A stretch of DNA of 64,000 bases from Endocarpon pusillum Z07020 (GCF_000464535.1 NW_006916034.1:121334-185333); one strand, 5' to 3'. Shown: positions 1-11,352, numbered from the stretch's first letter. Numbers and translations: made by a program. The notes: generated by a model from the letters alone, not told the origin.

Positions 1-375
1 CAGCGTCCCTCAGCCTCCACAGCGGCTCTTGCAACCTCGAGGCCGAATACCCCAACTTCAAGCCCTCGACCTTCAACTTCGATCATCCGTCCTTCAACTC
101 CCAACCCACGTGGTACAATCTCTACTTCGAGTCCTTCAACCCAGCCTCAACAACCTTCAACCCCAACTCAACGGCCTTCAATCCCAGGCTCACATCCCCC
201 AGGCCCAACTCCACGTTCTTCCACCTCAACCAAGACAAGTTGGGAGACCGGACGGACTCACTGGTCTGCCGCGTCTGCTAGTCCAGAAAACCCGCTTAGC
301 AACACATTTGACCACTCCAGCCCTTACGGGGCAGCGGTCAACAACCTGAGAAACGCTCGCAATGCTAGCAGCTAG
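1..375 (+). CDS. C-terminal part of a Ser/Thr/Pro-rich protein (partial)
   Basis: Frame +1 is open from the window edge to a TAG at 373-375. It encodes about 124 residues with a strong Ser/Thr/Pro/Gln bias and short recurring RPST and PSTP motifs, ending in a less repetitive tail. The 5' end lies outside the window. Such composition is common in fungal cell-surface, mucin-like or disordered regulatory proteins, but no domain is recognisable. A second frame is also open for about 106 codons, as expected for low-complexity DNA, so the reading frame is a choice made on composition. Function unknown. Confidence 0.3.
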   Translation, partial: QRPSASTAALATSRPNTPTSSPRPSTSIIRPSTPNPRGTISTSSPSTQPQQPSTPTQRPSIPGSHPPGPTPRSSTSTKTSWETGRTHWSAASASPENPLSNTFDHSSPYGAAVNNLRNARNASS

Positions 376-3137
376 TGTCCGAGACCTAAATGCAGTATGA
401 TCGCATGGTATACCCAGCATATATCATCGGGAAGAGGATAATGAGGATCAGATGAAAGAAGCTGAGTATTTCGCTTATGGATACTCAAAAGAAACAAGAG
501 GTCATCAACATCAATTTCATTGTATGACTCAGTCTTGGATAAAAGAATCTGTCTCACGGCATTCACAATTAATTAGGAACCATGGCGTACAATGAAAAAG
601 AATGTCTTCGAGTTAGAAGGGGTAAGACTTTGGGCCTAGGAGTATGAAGCAGATGCTGTGCACCGAAATGACTTGAATCTCTTTGCTGGACCGTTCCCTT
701 CCGTCTTTGAGTGTGGAATGAATGATGGCGAGTAAAGTGACCGGAAACGAAATGATCCGAGTTCGAATAACTCAGTTCTTATCTGCTAGCCATGGTAATC
801 AGTAACCATTTGTCCGACCTTTTTCTCAGTCCACCGAAAGAGTGAGGGTGAATGAGACACCCAGCCAAGTGGAAGCATGTCCCAACTCACATCACAAGGA
901 AATCTCCAATGTGTTTCCAAAAACAGAAAAAGCTGGTAGACCACGTATGATAGGGAAGCGCACCTCTGTTGCCAGACGGCATGCCTCACCCGAAGTCGTC
1001 GCGCGCGGTGGGCATTGGCAGTCACCAGATACTTAATGTCCGGTTGCCAGGTGACTACGAGCCTTGAACTAAGTGTGCTTGGCCAATGATTCGGAGAGGT
1101 AGTCTGACCTAGTCTTAGCTTAAACGCAAATGCATATGGGAGAGAGTCGTCCGCTTTCTTTTGTGATAGGATCAGGGATCCAAGATCCGAGGGGCTGATA
1201 TCAGTCACTGAGATTGGACGCTGGAGTCTGGCGATATGTAAAGGAGCGGAGAAATGAGGGAGAAGAGATGATGAGTCTGATTGAGAGATGAGATTGAGAG
1301 GGGGAGGGGGGATGTAATGCTCATGACACAGACCGATCAAGAGAGCAGCTAGATAAATGGAGGGGATGAGTGAGTAAGCAAGCAAGGACAGTAGATCCTC
1401 TTCCTTATAGACAAGACTCACCTGCATCTGCACGCCTCTCATCACCTCACTCGCCCTTCCAGTCCAATCGCTTACTCACTCACTCACCCAACTGAGCACT
1501 TTCCATTCCTTTTCCTTCCCCCTACTCTCCTCAAACCCATCCCGAACACGCCCCAAGGCTAATCCAAACCCAAACACTCCCACCCCTCCCCACCAACGTA
1601 AACAGAAATCAGATTCGTTCCCTTCTCCCAGTTTAGCCCCAGCTCTATTGGGTTTAACACGTCCAAACATCAGCTACCATGCACTCTTCTCCAGCTCTTC
1701 CTTTATCCTTAAAAAAGTCCTCATTCCTATTTACTGCGCCGCCATCTCATCCACAGACAGTGTCCTTCAATCATACCACCTTTACTTTATCAGAAGTCTT
1801 GTGCTCAGATCCGACACTGCCTTCACTATTCAATCCGACCATTGGCTTTTATAACACTGACATTGTCTTCTCCAGAATCAGTGACGAGTCAGTCAATTAT
1901 ACCATAACACCCCGAACGATACCGGGTCCTTCGTGTCTCTCCCGGCCGTCGGCTCACATGCTGTTGGCCCGGGCCACTAGTAGCGATTCGTCTAGACGTT
2001 GCGATGCTGCCTCCGTGGCTGTGATGTGTCATCCCTCGAAAAGCCCCTCATCAAGCCGGCACGAAGCTGCGAGACGGCCCGACCAATCTAGTACTAATCA
2101 CCATGGTCGCTCTACCGTGGCGGCACAGCAGTCGCTGAAAAATCGTGCCCACAGGATTCTTCATGTAGGAGACGATGAGCGTGTCAATGCCGCTCTCCGG
2201 AGAGGCGGGAACATCTTCCCACTAGCATGGAGCGGCATTCGTAACACAGCTTGCGATCATATGCTTGTAGTGACCAGCCATTCCGAATTTCTTTGAGACC
2301 ATCTCTCGCCTCAGCACTCTTCTGTAGCGCGCCTATATAAGTACATAACTGTTATCGAGTGCCAAACATCAACTAGTAGATAGCCATCTTTGCGATGGAA
2401 TCGATGAAGCTGTCGGAGAAGCGTAGAGATGGGGCTTTGAGTCATTGCTGAATATGTTCAACGATGCTTGCGCTGTAGAGGATTACATCATTGAAGAGCT
2501 CTACTTTGTTCGTAAAGGAGCAGTGTGCAGCTGCAATGGCAAGTATGCCATCCAACAGCCTTCGGTCCCTAATTGCGTATTGCAGCCAGGTCTTCGGCAT
2601 GATTAATTGCCACGAGAGAACGTTAAGTTAGTATGTGATGTACTTCTTGTCCTTTGGACTCAGGTTGATGGTAGAGGTTTCAATAAGAGCGCTACTCGAC
2701 TCCCACCCACAAACTTTGGGACGTCAGAAATTGGTCAGACACACGCAGATATGGGAAAGACTGAATTTTTTGCATCAGGGAAGCCTTACCTGCGTTTGCA
2801 AACCCTAGAACCACGATGCTTAGATTCGCGCGTTTGCTGGCCGTGTAGGCTGATGCCTCGCCCGGGCGAAGGGCAGATTAGAGCAAGACTGCCGGTTGAG
2901 CAGATCGAGAAGAGCGGTGAGACAAAGCAGCGGGTTCACCCACCAGGGAACTGATTCGTAAAGTACCAAGCTGCGTCGGTGGAGGGACGGTGGAACAAGG
3001 CAACCAATGTAAAACATAACAGCAAACGAGAGACGTATATGTGAGTGATGGGAGATATCAGAAAACGCTGCTCACACATCATCACTGTATAAACATTAAT
3101 AAAGCTTATTTGTCCCTGTCACCGCTCTCGTCTTACG
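376..3137. other. Region without a supportable gene
   Basis: Only scattered short open frames occur. The longest (786-1445 minus, 1679-2296 plus) have no recognisable domain and no coherent splice partners. Pyrimidine-rich stretches near 1445-1510 (TCAC repeats) and 1560-1680 could be promoter or UTR sequence. I see no RNA gene or repeat that I can defend. Confidence 0.4.
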
Positions 3138-3146
3138 TGGAGGGAG

Positions 3147-3374
3147 TACTTACAGTCTGTTCAGCACATTTCTCCATCAGCAGTTTATGCCACTCAGAGT
3201 CCTTGATTTGTCTGACAACAGTACTCACTCTCAGTTTAGTATATCTCCCAGTCAGCAATCTAAGCCAGTGTCCTTGATACGTCTCATGGGGATACTCACA
3301 GGGTGTTCAGCGCCTCTTCCGGTCAGGGGTCTATACTCTTTAGTGTCCTTGATTCGTCTGATAAAAGTACTCCC
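3147..3374. repeat. Imperfect 71-75 bp tandem repeat with intron-like donor motifs on the minus strand
   Basis: Three to four degenerate copies follow one another. Each carries a GTCCTTGAT-type block (3199, 3270, 3345) and a TACTCAC/TACTTAC block (3147, 3222, 3293, with a decayed version at 3368). On the minus strand the latter read GTAAGTA, GTGAGTA, GTGAGTA and GGGAGTA, i.e. consensus 5' splice sites, and CTGAC/CTGAT motifs with a nearby AG lie in each unit. The array could be duplicated exon-intron units or simply a minisatellite. No protein is recognisable. Confidence 0.55.
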
Positions 3375-4216
3375 AAGCTGTTTAGCGTGTCTCCCCGGGT
3401 CTTGCCTCAAAATCAGTGTAGGGCCCCAGGCAGTGTGTTTCCGTTTTTCTCTTCTGCTGCCCGAATTACGGATCAGCGTGCTTTAAAGAGGTTCCTATCG
3501 AATCAGCTGGAGTGGAGCGATGTAAAACGAAGAATCTGCCTTGACCTTCCAGTCTGCGATTCAGCAACGGGTACTGCACGTGCTATGTTGCCGTCACTAT
3601 ACGCTCAGGATTTGAACGGATAATATGGAGGATACTGCTCCTCTCCCTCCTTACCGCTCCCTCTTCTCCCGCCCTGCTGTCCCTGTGCCCTGCCTCAGCG
3701 GTCTCCTTCTGTTCGCCAAACCGTTGACCTTTTGGGTCAAAATTTTGTCCTGCCGCCTTCTTCCTTCAGCTGCTTGCTCAGTAGTTCCTCGGGCTTCATC
3801 TTGACGAGTCGCCCGGCGCTGATCTCACCCTTCAGCACCCGCCCTTTGAGTTCCGAGTTGGACATGTTCCGTAAATTTGGGTACAGCGTTGTACCTCAAA
3901 GTGCAGTCGCACTCAAGAACGATCCATTTGCTCCAGATTTATTTTCTGGAGATCGTTTCTCAAGCAGTATCTTTCCATGATCTCTTCCATGCAGCCATCC
4001 TGATGGCCGGCATCTACCTTGCTCGAGGGCTTCCTGAGCAGGGCTTTGAATTCTCGAAGCAGATCTGTCGCAGCATCATTGTCGGCGACATTAGTCTTCA
4101 TGATATGTTCAATCTCACATGTGACCACGGCAATAGCAAATCATCTTACATTTTCATCGTCGCCTTTAAGAGTCATTACGAAGTCGCGCCAAGATATGCT
4201 ATACTGAGCTCATTCT

Positions 4217-5275
4217 TCAATTCTGTCTCGTACTCGGACAGCATGAATCCGATTGATTTGAGGTAAGGAAGACCACCTGGACGGCAGAAAACCTGAGATA
4301 ACGATTATTACAGACCCGGATAAGCCGAGGGGGTGGAAACGGGCGAAACTTACGCAGCGGTTGCAGCAAAAATCTCAACCCGTTTGGTAAGACGATCCGG
4401 GATGATCAGTGACAACAATAAAGAAAATCCAGCTGTGAAGCAGGCAAGTGTGCCGAGCCTTCCGCCCATACTCTGGACATTGATAAGGATGACAATGGCG
4501 ACGACGGGCAGAAGCGACGAGAGCACCATGGTGAGAACGAAGACTGGATACTGGAGATGATTTGAATCGTACTCGTATGGGGATGAGGCGCGCCTGTCAG
4601 GATCGTCCGGAGTTTTGTTCCTTTTGCCGATCAAGCGGTGGTACGGCTTATGGAGGTATCGGAGGAGCCATCTCGTGATCAGATCTTGGGGGGGGTGTGG
4701 ATGTAGGCTGACGAAGTCGTCTCGGAGACGGTCTTCTTGCCAAATGTTCTGCTCCAGACCAAGGAGCCGATCTGATGGTTCTATGTATCGGTACAGAATA
4801 TTCTCCAAGACGCTCCATCTACTTCTTTGGGGCTTTTGGAGTTGTTTGGTCTCGGCGTAGAGTAGGATCGCTTGATCTAGTAAGTTTCATTCATTAGCTT
4901 AGACATTCATGTCTTTCCTTAGATAATTGGGATGGTTTAATTCCAATTACTGTACTCCTTTATTTTTTCTCTAATCTTTAAAATCAGACGCATCTGCGCA
5001 TTTACATCTGTACTTCTATCCGTACTCTCTTGATAGACTCTATCCAACGTTTTCCAATCGAATGCGTAATATTTGCGTTCTCCCTCGGTGCTTGTCAAGT
5101 CTTTGGCGAGTTGTTCTTGGAATTCCCATTCCAAAATATGTAGTTCGGCTTGCAAGTAGAGAAGATTCTGGGCGTTCAGGATATCGAATCGACGAAAGAT
5201 GCTGAGGTCGTCATGTTTTGACATGGTAAGGGCTATTTTCTCGTAACCCGTGATCCGTCTTAGTGGCGTTGTCAT
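4217..5275 (-). CDS. DUF6594 family membrane protein (3 exons)
   Basis: The exons I infer are 4951-5275, 4354-4876 and 4217-4292, giving 307 residues. The introns are 74 and 61 nt and both have GT-AG ends; joining them keeps one frame throughout. The N-terminus starts with the typical DUF6594 pattern of a GYEKIA block, an IFRRFDILN block and an AQNLLYLQAEL stretch. The middle has the ILLYAETKQLQ helix. The C-terminus has three hydrophobic segments, the last completed only by exon 3 (TAAFSAVQVVFL). The ATG at 5275 is the first in frame; the open frame runs slightly further upstream without an ATG. The family is fungus-specific, probably membrane-anchored, and of unknown function. It shows no disruption. 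Confidence 0.82.
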
Positions 5276-5873
5276 CTTGACGGTGATAAGTCCAATTTCC
5301 TCCAATTTGAGACTTTAATGACACAAGATTTCAACCTGATGCCTAAGTGTGAGAGTGAGCTGTCAGGAAAGAAATAGCTCTAGAACAAGTCAACATCCTT
5401 TCTGATTATGTCAAACTTGCTAACGCAACCTGGATAAGTCCATACGGCCAAGTGGCCCTTTTTGGTCCTCCGGTCCTACTGCTGTTGAGGCAGATGTGCG
5501 GCTGGAGGTAGTTTGGCCCAAGGCGTCCAGACCGAATGGCTGCATTGCCGCCTGAACACGTCAAGATTCAAGGTCCCCTGACTAGAACCAAAATGAATTG
5601 GTGCCCCAATTTGACTCGCTTCCATCCAAGTAGTTGGTGAGTCTTCCTCGGCTCTCACCGTGCCGATCAATATTGCTGCCCAAAGGAGGCGAGATTTCAA
5701 ATTCTGCCCGGCCCAAGGCTGACTACCACAGTGGAATTGGTGGCATATATAGCTGGCAAGATGCCACCTTCTCAACTCCCGAATTAGCATTTCCGCCGCC
5801 GCATTGACATTACAGCTCATCGCAGCTACAATCAACCTTAACTAAAACCACAGGATTGCCGCACTTCGCTTAA
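5276..5873. other. Intergenic, no gene seen
   Basis: This divergent spacer separates the DUF6594 gene (minus) from the 5874 gene (plus). A 119-codon minus frame at 5476-5835 has no recognisable features and is probably chance. The stretch should contain the two promoters, but I see no defined elements. Confidence 0.4.
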
Positions 5874-7046
5874 ATGACCTCATCCTACCTTAAGTTAAAA
5901 TATGATCCAAGGGGTTTCCCTCTTGAGGAGACGGCTGAATATGGCTTCGGCCCCAGGATGGAACGTCTATATCCAAGATCCTATCCATCACATCCAGGGG
6001 AAAATCGACTAGATCCAAGAACCAATGGATTATATCTAAGGGAAGATCGACTAGATCCAAGAACCAATGAATTATATCTAAGGGGAAATCAAATAAGCCC
6101 ACCGTTGTCCAAGAATCGAGATACCAGGATGATGTTGCGAGATCGTGGGACGGGACTGCGAGATACTAGGCTGGGAAGTCAAGATATATGTGATGGAAAC
6201 GGTACATCTTCAACAATTCCCAAACTCAAACAAGACCTTTGAATCAAAATACCCTCTAACTTTCCCTTAAAGCAGACGATAGGGCTACATACCTCAACCA
6301 GCCTTCTATCCCTAACACAGACACAATCAAATATATGCTTTCCCAGATTGAACGGTCCCCTACATACGCTTTCCAGCGTAGCGATGGATCCCTCATAAAA
6401 GCGCGAGTAACCGAAGACAGTGTAGCCAATCAGAACTTCATGTCGGAGGAATTTGTCCGTGGCTGCCTGGGTGTTCAACCTCGAGGTTACAATGGAGGCC
6501 CCATCAGCACTGTTGCAGGGCCCTACTTGCCATCAGAAACAATCGATATTACTCCACTGAGACAAGACCACTCCAAAATCTCGATCGAGTCGGTGGATAA
6601 GCTGATCTATGAAGACCTTGGACAAGAATACCGCGTCCGAGGCGTGATAAAAGCCGAGATAAGGGTTCCGAAGCCTGGCCATCCTTATGCATTCATAGCT
6701 ACCGAGCGACAACCATTCCATCTCGCCCCGCCTGGTTCATACGGTGATGCGCTAATCGGTCAAGCCAGGCCGCCGAAGCCTAATGAGAATAGGTTCATCT
6801 ACTGGACATTCCAAGAGATCCAAGAACTTAGGAAATTGTCCGAGAGTAAGCCCCTAAAATAACCTCGTCAATTTCTAGCCTATTTCTGACCGAAAAGCAG
6901 CGGCACTGCTGAATCTACTACAAGAAGAGCAGAATCATTACCAAGAATCTATGAATCGTGCTAGGCAGCACGGCTACCCACAACCAAGTTCGGCTTCATA
7001 CCAAGCAGTGCTGACTGTGGCTAGAGAACGCGGCCTGGTTCCATGA
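5874..7046 (+). CDS. Hypothetical protein with an N-terminal 14-residue tandem repeat (3 exons)
   Basis: Exons 5874-6201, 6276-6845 and 6901-7046 join in one frame to give 347 residues. Both introns (74 and 55 nt) have GT-AG ends, and CTAAC and CTGAC branch-type motifs precede the acceptors. Residues about 30-70 are three degenerate copies of a 14-residue unit (RLDPRTNxLYLRx), encoded by a 42-bp DNA repeat at 6004 and 6046. The middle (around 150-180) has an SLIKARVTEDSVANQNFMSE segment that faintly recalls the start of retropepsin-like folds but lacks the DTG/DSG triad, so I do not assign a protease. The C-terminus is Gln/Arg-rich and helical. No family is recognised; the gene is supported by frame-consistent splicing. 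Confidence 0.6.
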
Positions 7047-7310
7047 TACTGCCGACGGTACTGAACGAACAAAAGACCAGGGTAAATGCACTTGAAAGAC
7101 TATGTGTCGGACATGGTTGTGATTGGCTGGCTCAGGTGACCTTCTAGTCTATGGACCCTGACTTTCATAGTTCGTTTATTTCTTGTCAGAGGGGAATACC
7201 TCTCTTAAATTCCGCGAGTTTCTGCGGCGTTATGGTGCGGACAGGATTGGGGAGGGGTTCCATTTTGTGGAGGTGCGTAGGTTGGTCGGGGGAGTGGAAG
7301 GATTCAATGG

Positions 7311-7790
7311 CTATGCCAACGGTGCGGGTGAGGTTGATGGAGAGTGGGTAACGGGGATATAGATATCATTCTTCTCGTTGGCGTTGTCGTTTTCGTTGTT
7401 CGGTTGGGGAGGAAGATGTGGAAGTATAGCGAGCCGCTTCTTCTGAATCCCAGCTTTCTGGGTAAGGACGTGCTTTCTCGTTGCACAAGGCGTTGTGCTG
7501 TTAGGGGGAGATGGTGAATCCGGGACTACCACTGTACACGTTGTGGAGGTAGTGTTGGGGGGTAGGGCGTCAGGTCGATGCATGCGTCGCCTAGCTTGGT
7601 GTCGAAATAGTCTGTACTTGTCACCGGCGCTCAGTTGACAGGGAAGGAATGAAATATTACGTTTCTTACCGTCGATATTGTCGGTAGCAATACTAAGTGT
7701 GGTCTCTCCATCTGTGATCGTTCCACCTCCGCTCCCGCCGTGATATTGGCCAAGGGCGTTCCGGTTTTGATCATCAAAAATGTCGATCAA
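7311..7790 (-). CDS. Possible small hypothetical protein, exon structure unresolved
   Basis: The minus-strand frame includes a protein-like Gly-rich segment (GQYHGGSGGGTITDGE) followed by a good donor (GTAAGA). A 58-nt intron ending ACAG would bring in a frame reading DYFDTKLGDACIDLTPYPP. Without splicing the frame stays open to 7311 but turns Pro/Asn/Thr-rich. The frame has no ATG before its upstream stop, so an upstream exon would be needed, possibly near the microsatellite at 7.9 kb. I do not recognise the family, and this may not be a real gene. Confidence 0.25.
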   Translation of the reverse strand: MIDIFDDQNRNALGQYHGGSGGGTITDGETTLSIATDNIDGKKRNISFLPCQLSAGDKYRLFRHQARRRMHRPDALPPNTTSTTCTVVVPDSPSPPNSTTPCATRKHVLTQKAGIQKKRLAILPHLPPQPNNENDNANEKNDIYIPVTHSPSTSPAPLA

Positions 7791-7907
7791 GACTCAAGGG
7801 TGGACCGAGGGGTGGTTCTCGTGGGATAGAGTGAAGGAATGGAAGGCTTGCCCGAAATAATGGCTGGAATGATGGTAGCATTTTATTGCACGCTGTATCG
7901 ATGAGAC

Positions 7908-7919
7908 TCACACACACAC

Positions 7920-7950
<31 letters not shown>

Positions 7951-8022
7951 TGTCTTACACCGAGTACGGGATGTAATGACTGTGGATATACACCGAGTAC
8001 GGGATGTAATGACTGTGGATAG
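7908..8022. repeat. CA/GA microsatellite followed by a 32-33 bp direct duplication
   Basis: A short CA run and a GA run of about 30 bp (to about 7950) are followed by two nearly identical copies of a 32-33 bp sequence beginning ACACCGAGTACGGGATG (about 7957-7989 and 7990-8021). The rest of 7791-8353 shows no gene. Confidence 0.8.
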
Positions 8023-8353
8023 GAGAGAAGGACGCAGAACTCCAGTTTTGATAGCTATGACTTCCAAATTTAAAAGCAGACTCAACAGTAAAAGCGATCA
8101 GTAGGCCATTCGACTGATGACTTGATAGTACTTTCCACCTCTTTCTTTTTCTTTTCCGAAATACAAACCTCCAAGTGGCACAGCAGCCATAACAAGATGC
8201 CAACATAATTTATCATCCGCTTATCAATGAATGCCCATGTAATTTCTATCCAACATGACATCTATGTCATTATTATCAACAGCAATTCACGACACGTCTC
8301 CAAGTTTACTGCCCAGATCCGAAGTCCTTCACAGCCTCTTACCTTAAAAGAGA

Positions 8354-9238
8354 CTAGTTGAATTGACCGCGTCTGCTATGCCGAGGATCGTGGTGGTAAG
8401 TGCCTGTTGTGGAGAAACTCCAAGGTGAGCCGGCGCCAGCAGGGTTGCTGTCGAACACGTAGGTAACGGCCGGACCACCATCGTGAGCAGATTCTTGTTG
8501 CCGCGGAGAATCTGGCTGTGCTACATTGAAATTGAATGGCGCCGTACTTTGCAACAGAAACCCGGTGTTTTGTGTAGGGCGGCGTGGTGAGCTGTGTTGT
8601 GAGTTTTGATATGGGGGAGGACGGGAAGGTGGAGACCTCCACTCGGCGGAAGTAGAGCCTGTAATGCGATGGCCAGAGAGTCCAAAACTGGCGACGGCAC
8701 CATAATCAGGAGCACTGTGACCGAGCATCCCATAGCCAGTACCATTGAAGTCTGCAAGGGTATAGCTCGGAGCGATATAGCGATGTGAATCGTACGCTGG
8801 CGTATTTTGTTCATGTATACTTCGAGCTGTGATGTGGTCATATGCCAATACGGGTGGTAGCAGCAACCAATCTTGTGGACTTTGTGGCTGAGTTACAGTT
8901 GAAAATCTCGGAAGATTGACTAGCGGATGGTGGTAAGGACTATGGCTAGGGAAATCCCATGTCTGCACGAGCGACTGTCCTTCGACCGGCTGATATTGAG
9001 TTGTGGTCTCTTGATGTGGTGGTAATCGTGTATCCAGGTTCAATAAGTTGGGTGATGTGTAATCCGAATTAAAACTCACGTACTGCCTCCGGCCAGAACG
9101 GTCCCTATCTAACGGCCCAGATAAAATCGCACGAAACGGGTGATCCGATATGGAAATGGGATCTCTAGATGGGTTGTCTTCAATCATTTCAGGAGGAGGG
9201 GAGCCTTCGAAGGCACCGGAGGGCCGGCTGGAAGCCAT
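8354..9238 (-). CDS. Hypothetical Pro/Ser/Tyr-rich, probably disordered protein
   Basis: A single open frame of 294 residues starts at the first ATG, 9238 (MASSRPSG). It is rich in Pro, Ser, Gln, Tyr and His throughout, with no hydrophobic segment, signal peptide or recognisable domain. Composition of this type is common in fungal transcription regulators and cytoskeletal or prion-like proteins, but no DNA-binding motif is visible. There is no sign of disruption. A long unbroken biased frame can be fortuitous, but the Met start and the clean stop make a real gene more likely than not. Confidence 0.5.
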   Translation of the reverse strand: MASSRPSGAFEGSPPPEMIEDNPSRDPISISDHPFRAILSGPLDRDRSGRRQYVSFNSDYTSPNLLNLDTRLPPHQETTTQYQPVEGQSLVQTWDFPSHSPYHHPLVNLPRFSTVTQPQSPQDWLLLPPVLAYDHITARSIHEQNTPAYDSHRYIAPSYTLADFNGTGYGMLGHSAPDYGAVASFGLSGHRITGSTSAEWRSPPSRPPPYQNSQHSSPRRPTQNTGFLLQSTAPFNFNVAQPDSPRQQESAHDGGPAVTYVFDSNPAGAGSPWSFSTTGTYHHDPRHSRRGQFN

Positions 9239-9538
9239 GAAAATAGCGTCCAAGATCTGTATTGTATTCTCTTTTATCTAAGTCAAAGAGGCTTGACCGG
9301 CAATTGAGCCAGCGGCCAACCAGAAACCGTGCAACTTTATATAAGGCAGTCTCGGTTTGCAACCAGGCGCACCGCATTCCAACAAGGCTGATGGCGTGAG
9401 TGTTTGCTGTCCAAAAGTCCATCCTAAGAGCTGAGAAGATCAAACGAGGGCATTGTTAAGTCTCTTAATACGGCGCGGCTTTTGATGGCGAGGCTCAATA
9501 CTGCCCATTGGATTTGACTTGATAGTTCTCCGTTCTGA

Positions 9539-10419
9539 TTAGCTGCTAGAGAACGACGGTCGTACTTTGCCGTCACCAAACGAAGCGAGAATCAGCCTAT
9601 GACGAGTGGCATAAATGACTCCCATAGCCATGGCTGTGACGCCTGTAAGGAAACACGTCCAGAGACCCAAGCCCAAATATACTGCTTTCTTGAAAACAGA
9701 CTGTACGACCATGGCATCATTCTCGAAAGGGAAGTCAACTTCCGGAAGAGGCAATTGCAGAATCTCGCAGAGCGGGCCCCATCCAGTTTTGATATCATAA
9801 TAGTGGAGTTTCTCCTTGGGAATAACTCTTTCCAAGTAGTCATAATGCCGAGAATAGCAATACGGTCCAGGAACTAGTTCATCGTTGGTATAATAAAGTT
9901 CACCATAACGGCCATAGCGGTTAAGGTCAACATGCTCTGCCCAGTGTCGTAGACCAGGAACCCAGAAAAAGAGCATGTTAGTGTAGGCCTTCTTATCAGA
10001 TTTTTGAACAAGCGGGGCAATGCTCTGCCACCATTTTCTTCGTCTCGAGTAGTGACAATAATCTTCGCATCAGGGTATAGGTCCATCAATATTTCGGCGT
10101 ACATATTGCAAGGTGCATCTGCCACTGCTACAAAACCCTCCAACTGTTTTACTATGAGGAACTTCTGATAGACCCGCTCTGCAGTAGACACAGAGGCTGG
10201 ATTGTGACGCATTTTGTATGAGATACGGAGGATCTCATTCCACCTCAGCATATGAATGTCGCTTCCTGCTAAAAGATTGGCTCCACCATGGTAGGAGGGC
10301 CCTTGCAATAATATTTCCAGAGCTCCTGAGAATGATGCAGTACCAGTGCGGGACACTCCAAGGCCCAGAACCTGCATTTGTGTGGTAGGTGGACCAGGTT
10401 TGGAAGGTCCTTGACCCAT
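9539..10419 (-). pseudogene. Sulfotransferase-like P-loop protein, frameshifted in an A-run
   Basis: Translation from the ATG at 10419 gives the fungal sulfotransferase-like (Sulfotransfer_4 type) fold. A PAPS-type P-loop (LGLGVSRTGTASF) lies near residue 20, followed by an ADAPCNMYAEILMDLYPDAK stretch and the IVTTRDEE strand. Immediately after this the frame is lost. One extra A in the run at 10034-10037 (minus strand) would restore the expected RDEEKWWQS motif and join it to the downstream frame (MLFFWVPGLRHW onward). That frame ends with a C-terminal hydrophobic segment and a stop at 9539. Full length would be about 293 residues, normal for the family. It is either a homopolymer sequencing error or a recent inactivating deletion. 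The substrate is unknown. Confidence 0.75.
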
Positions 10420-11048
10420 GGCTCTGGCAACGCAAGACTCGGAAGGTTGAGACACTATCTGACGAAAAGGCTCGTAGCCACATCCAATTCCACCAACAAC
10501 TGGGAACAACCAAGCTCTGATGTTCTTTCAGTGCGCTTCTTACTTGCCAGGGCCGTCTGAAGACAAAGCCGACAGCGATTTCCTTTTGGACGTGATGAGC
10601 AAGAGGCGCCTACAGGCAGGCGGCCGTCCAAGGGCGGGTCGGCCATCATCTTATCAACTTTCTCCATCCGAACTGTACGTGATAGTACAGCTGCTAGGAA
10701 ATCCGAGCCGAGGTTTCAAGGAATCGATGCCGCAAAGACCACTTCGAGGGTGGGCCAAGAACGGACAAGTTCAGGTTGCTATTGGTGAAATCTGAGGGGA
10801 ATGTAGCTGGCAGCTGCAGGCCAAGCCGTCATGGGTGTGTGTCCTCCGCTCGTGGTGGACATCTGTAAGAAGATACTCCGTACCTTGGCAGCCATATGCA
10901 ACTGCTGGAGCAAGACATGACAAATACGAATTCGTTGTCATCCAAATCTGATTTTTAAGAGTTGATGCATGTTGTTTATGTTGTTACACGCTGTGGAGCA
11001 GAAACAGCTCAATGCATGGGTTGGTGATTCGACGCTGCAACCTCTTTG
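10420..11048. other. Intergenic, no gene seen
   Basis: This is the upstream region of the sulfotransferase-like gene. Open frames here overlap on both strands and lack recognisable features. No promoter element can be defended. Confidence 0.4.
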
Positions 11049-11352
11049 GTTATATCCACCTTTCTGGCGTAAATTTTGACATTTTTCTCATTAGTGGCTG
11101 AAACTCGGTGGTGCAGGTGTCTAAATTGGTCTCAACAAATGACAGACACCTATTGCAACCTTCAGCCCATTAAAGATGTTTGCTAGATCACCTCTGGGTT
11201 AGAGGTTCAGACTTGTTATTCTACTGCGACACTGATTGGGCACAATCCCGTGAGCCACATGTTTATCTGCCAATTATAAGCTCTTATCCGTCATCGCGTT
11301 TGCAACAACCAATTAGAAAAATGTCAAAATTTACGCCAGCAAGGTGGATAAC
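11049..11352. mobile_element. 304-bp inverted-repeat element (MITE candidate)
   Basis: Ends of about 40 bp are inverted copies: TGGCGTAAATTTTGACATTT near 11064-11084 and its reverse complement near 11318-11337. The outer parts (GTTATATCCACC and GGTGGATAAC) also match. The interior has no open frame. The flanks show TTTG/TTGA, perhaps a 3-bp TTG target duplication, which is not convincing. Size, termini and lack of coding capacity fit a non-autonomous DNA transposon; the superfamily is undetermined. Confidence 0.7.

Noticed and set aside
786..1445. 219-codon minus frame
   Set aside because: No family, an unlikely mix of low-complexity and Leu/Ser-rich sequence, and a pyrimidine-rich region just upstream that fits noncoding DNA. 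Could be real but is not supported.
1679..2296. 205-codon plus frame
   Set aside because: No domain, overlaps another open frame, and the composition is unlike the confirmed genes.
6400..6720. Possible retropepsin-like domain in the 5874-7046 gene
   Set aside because: The similarity is limited to spacing and a few residues; the catalytic DTG/DSG motif is absent.
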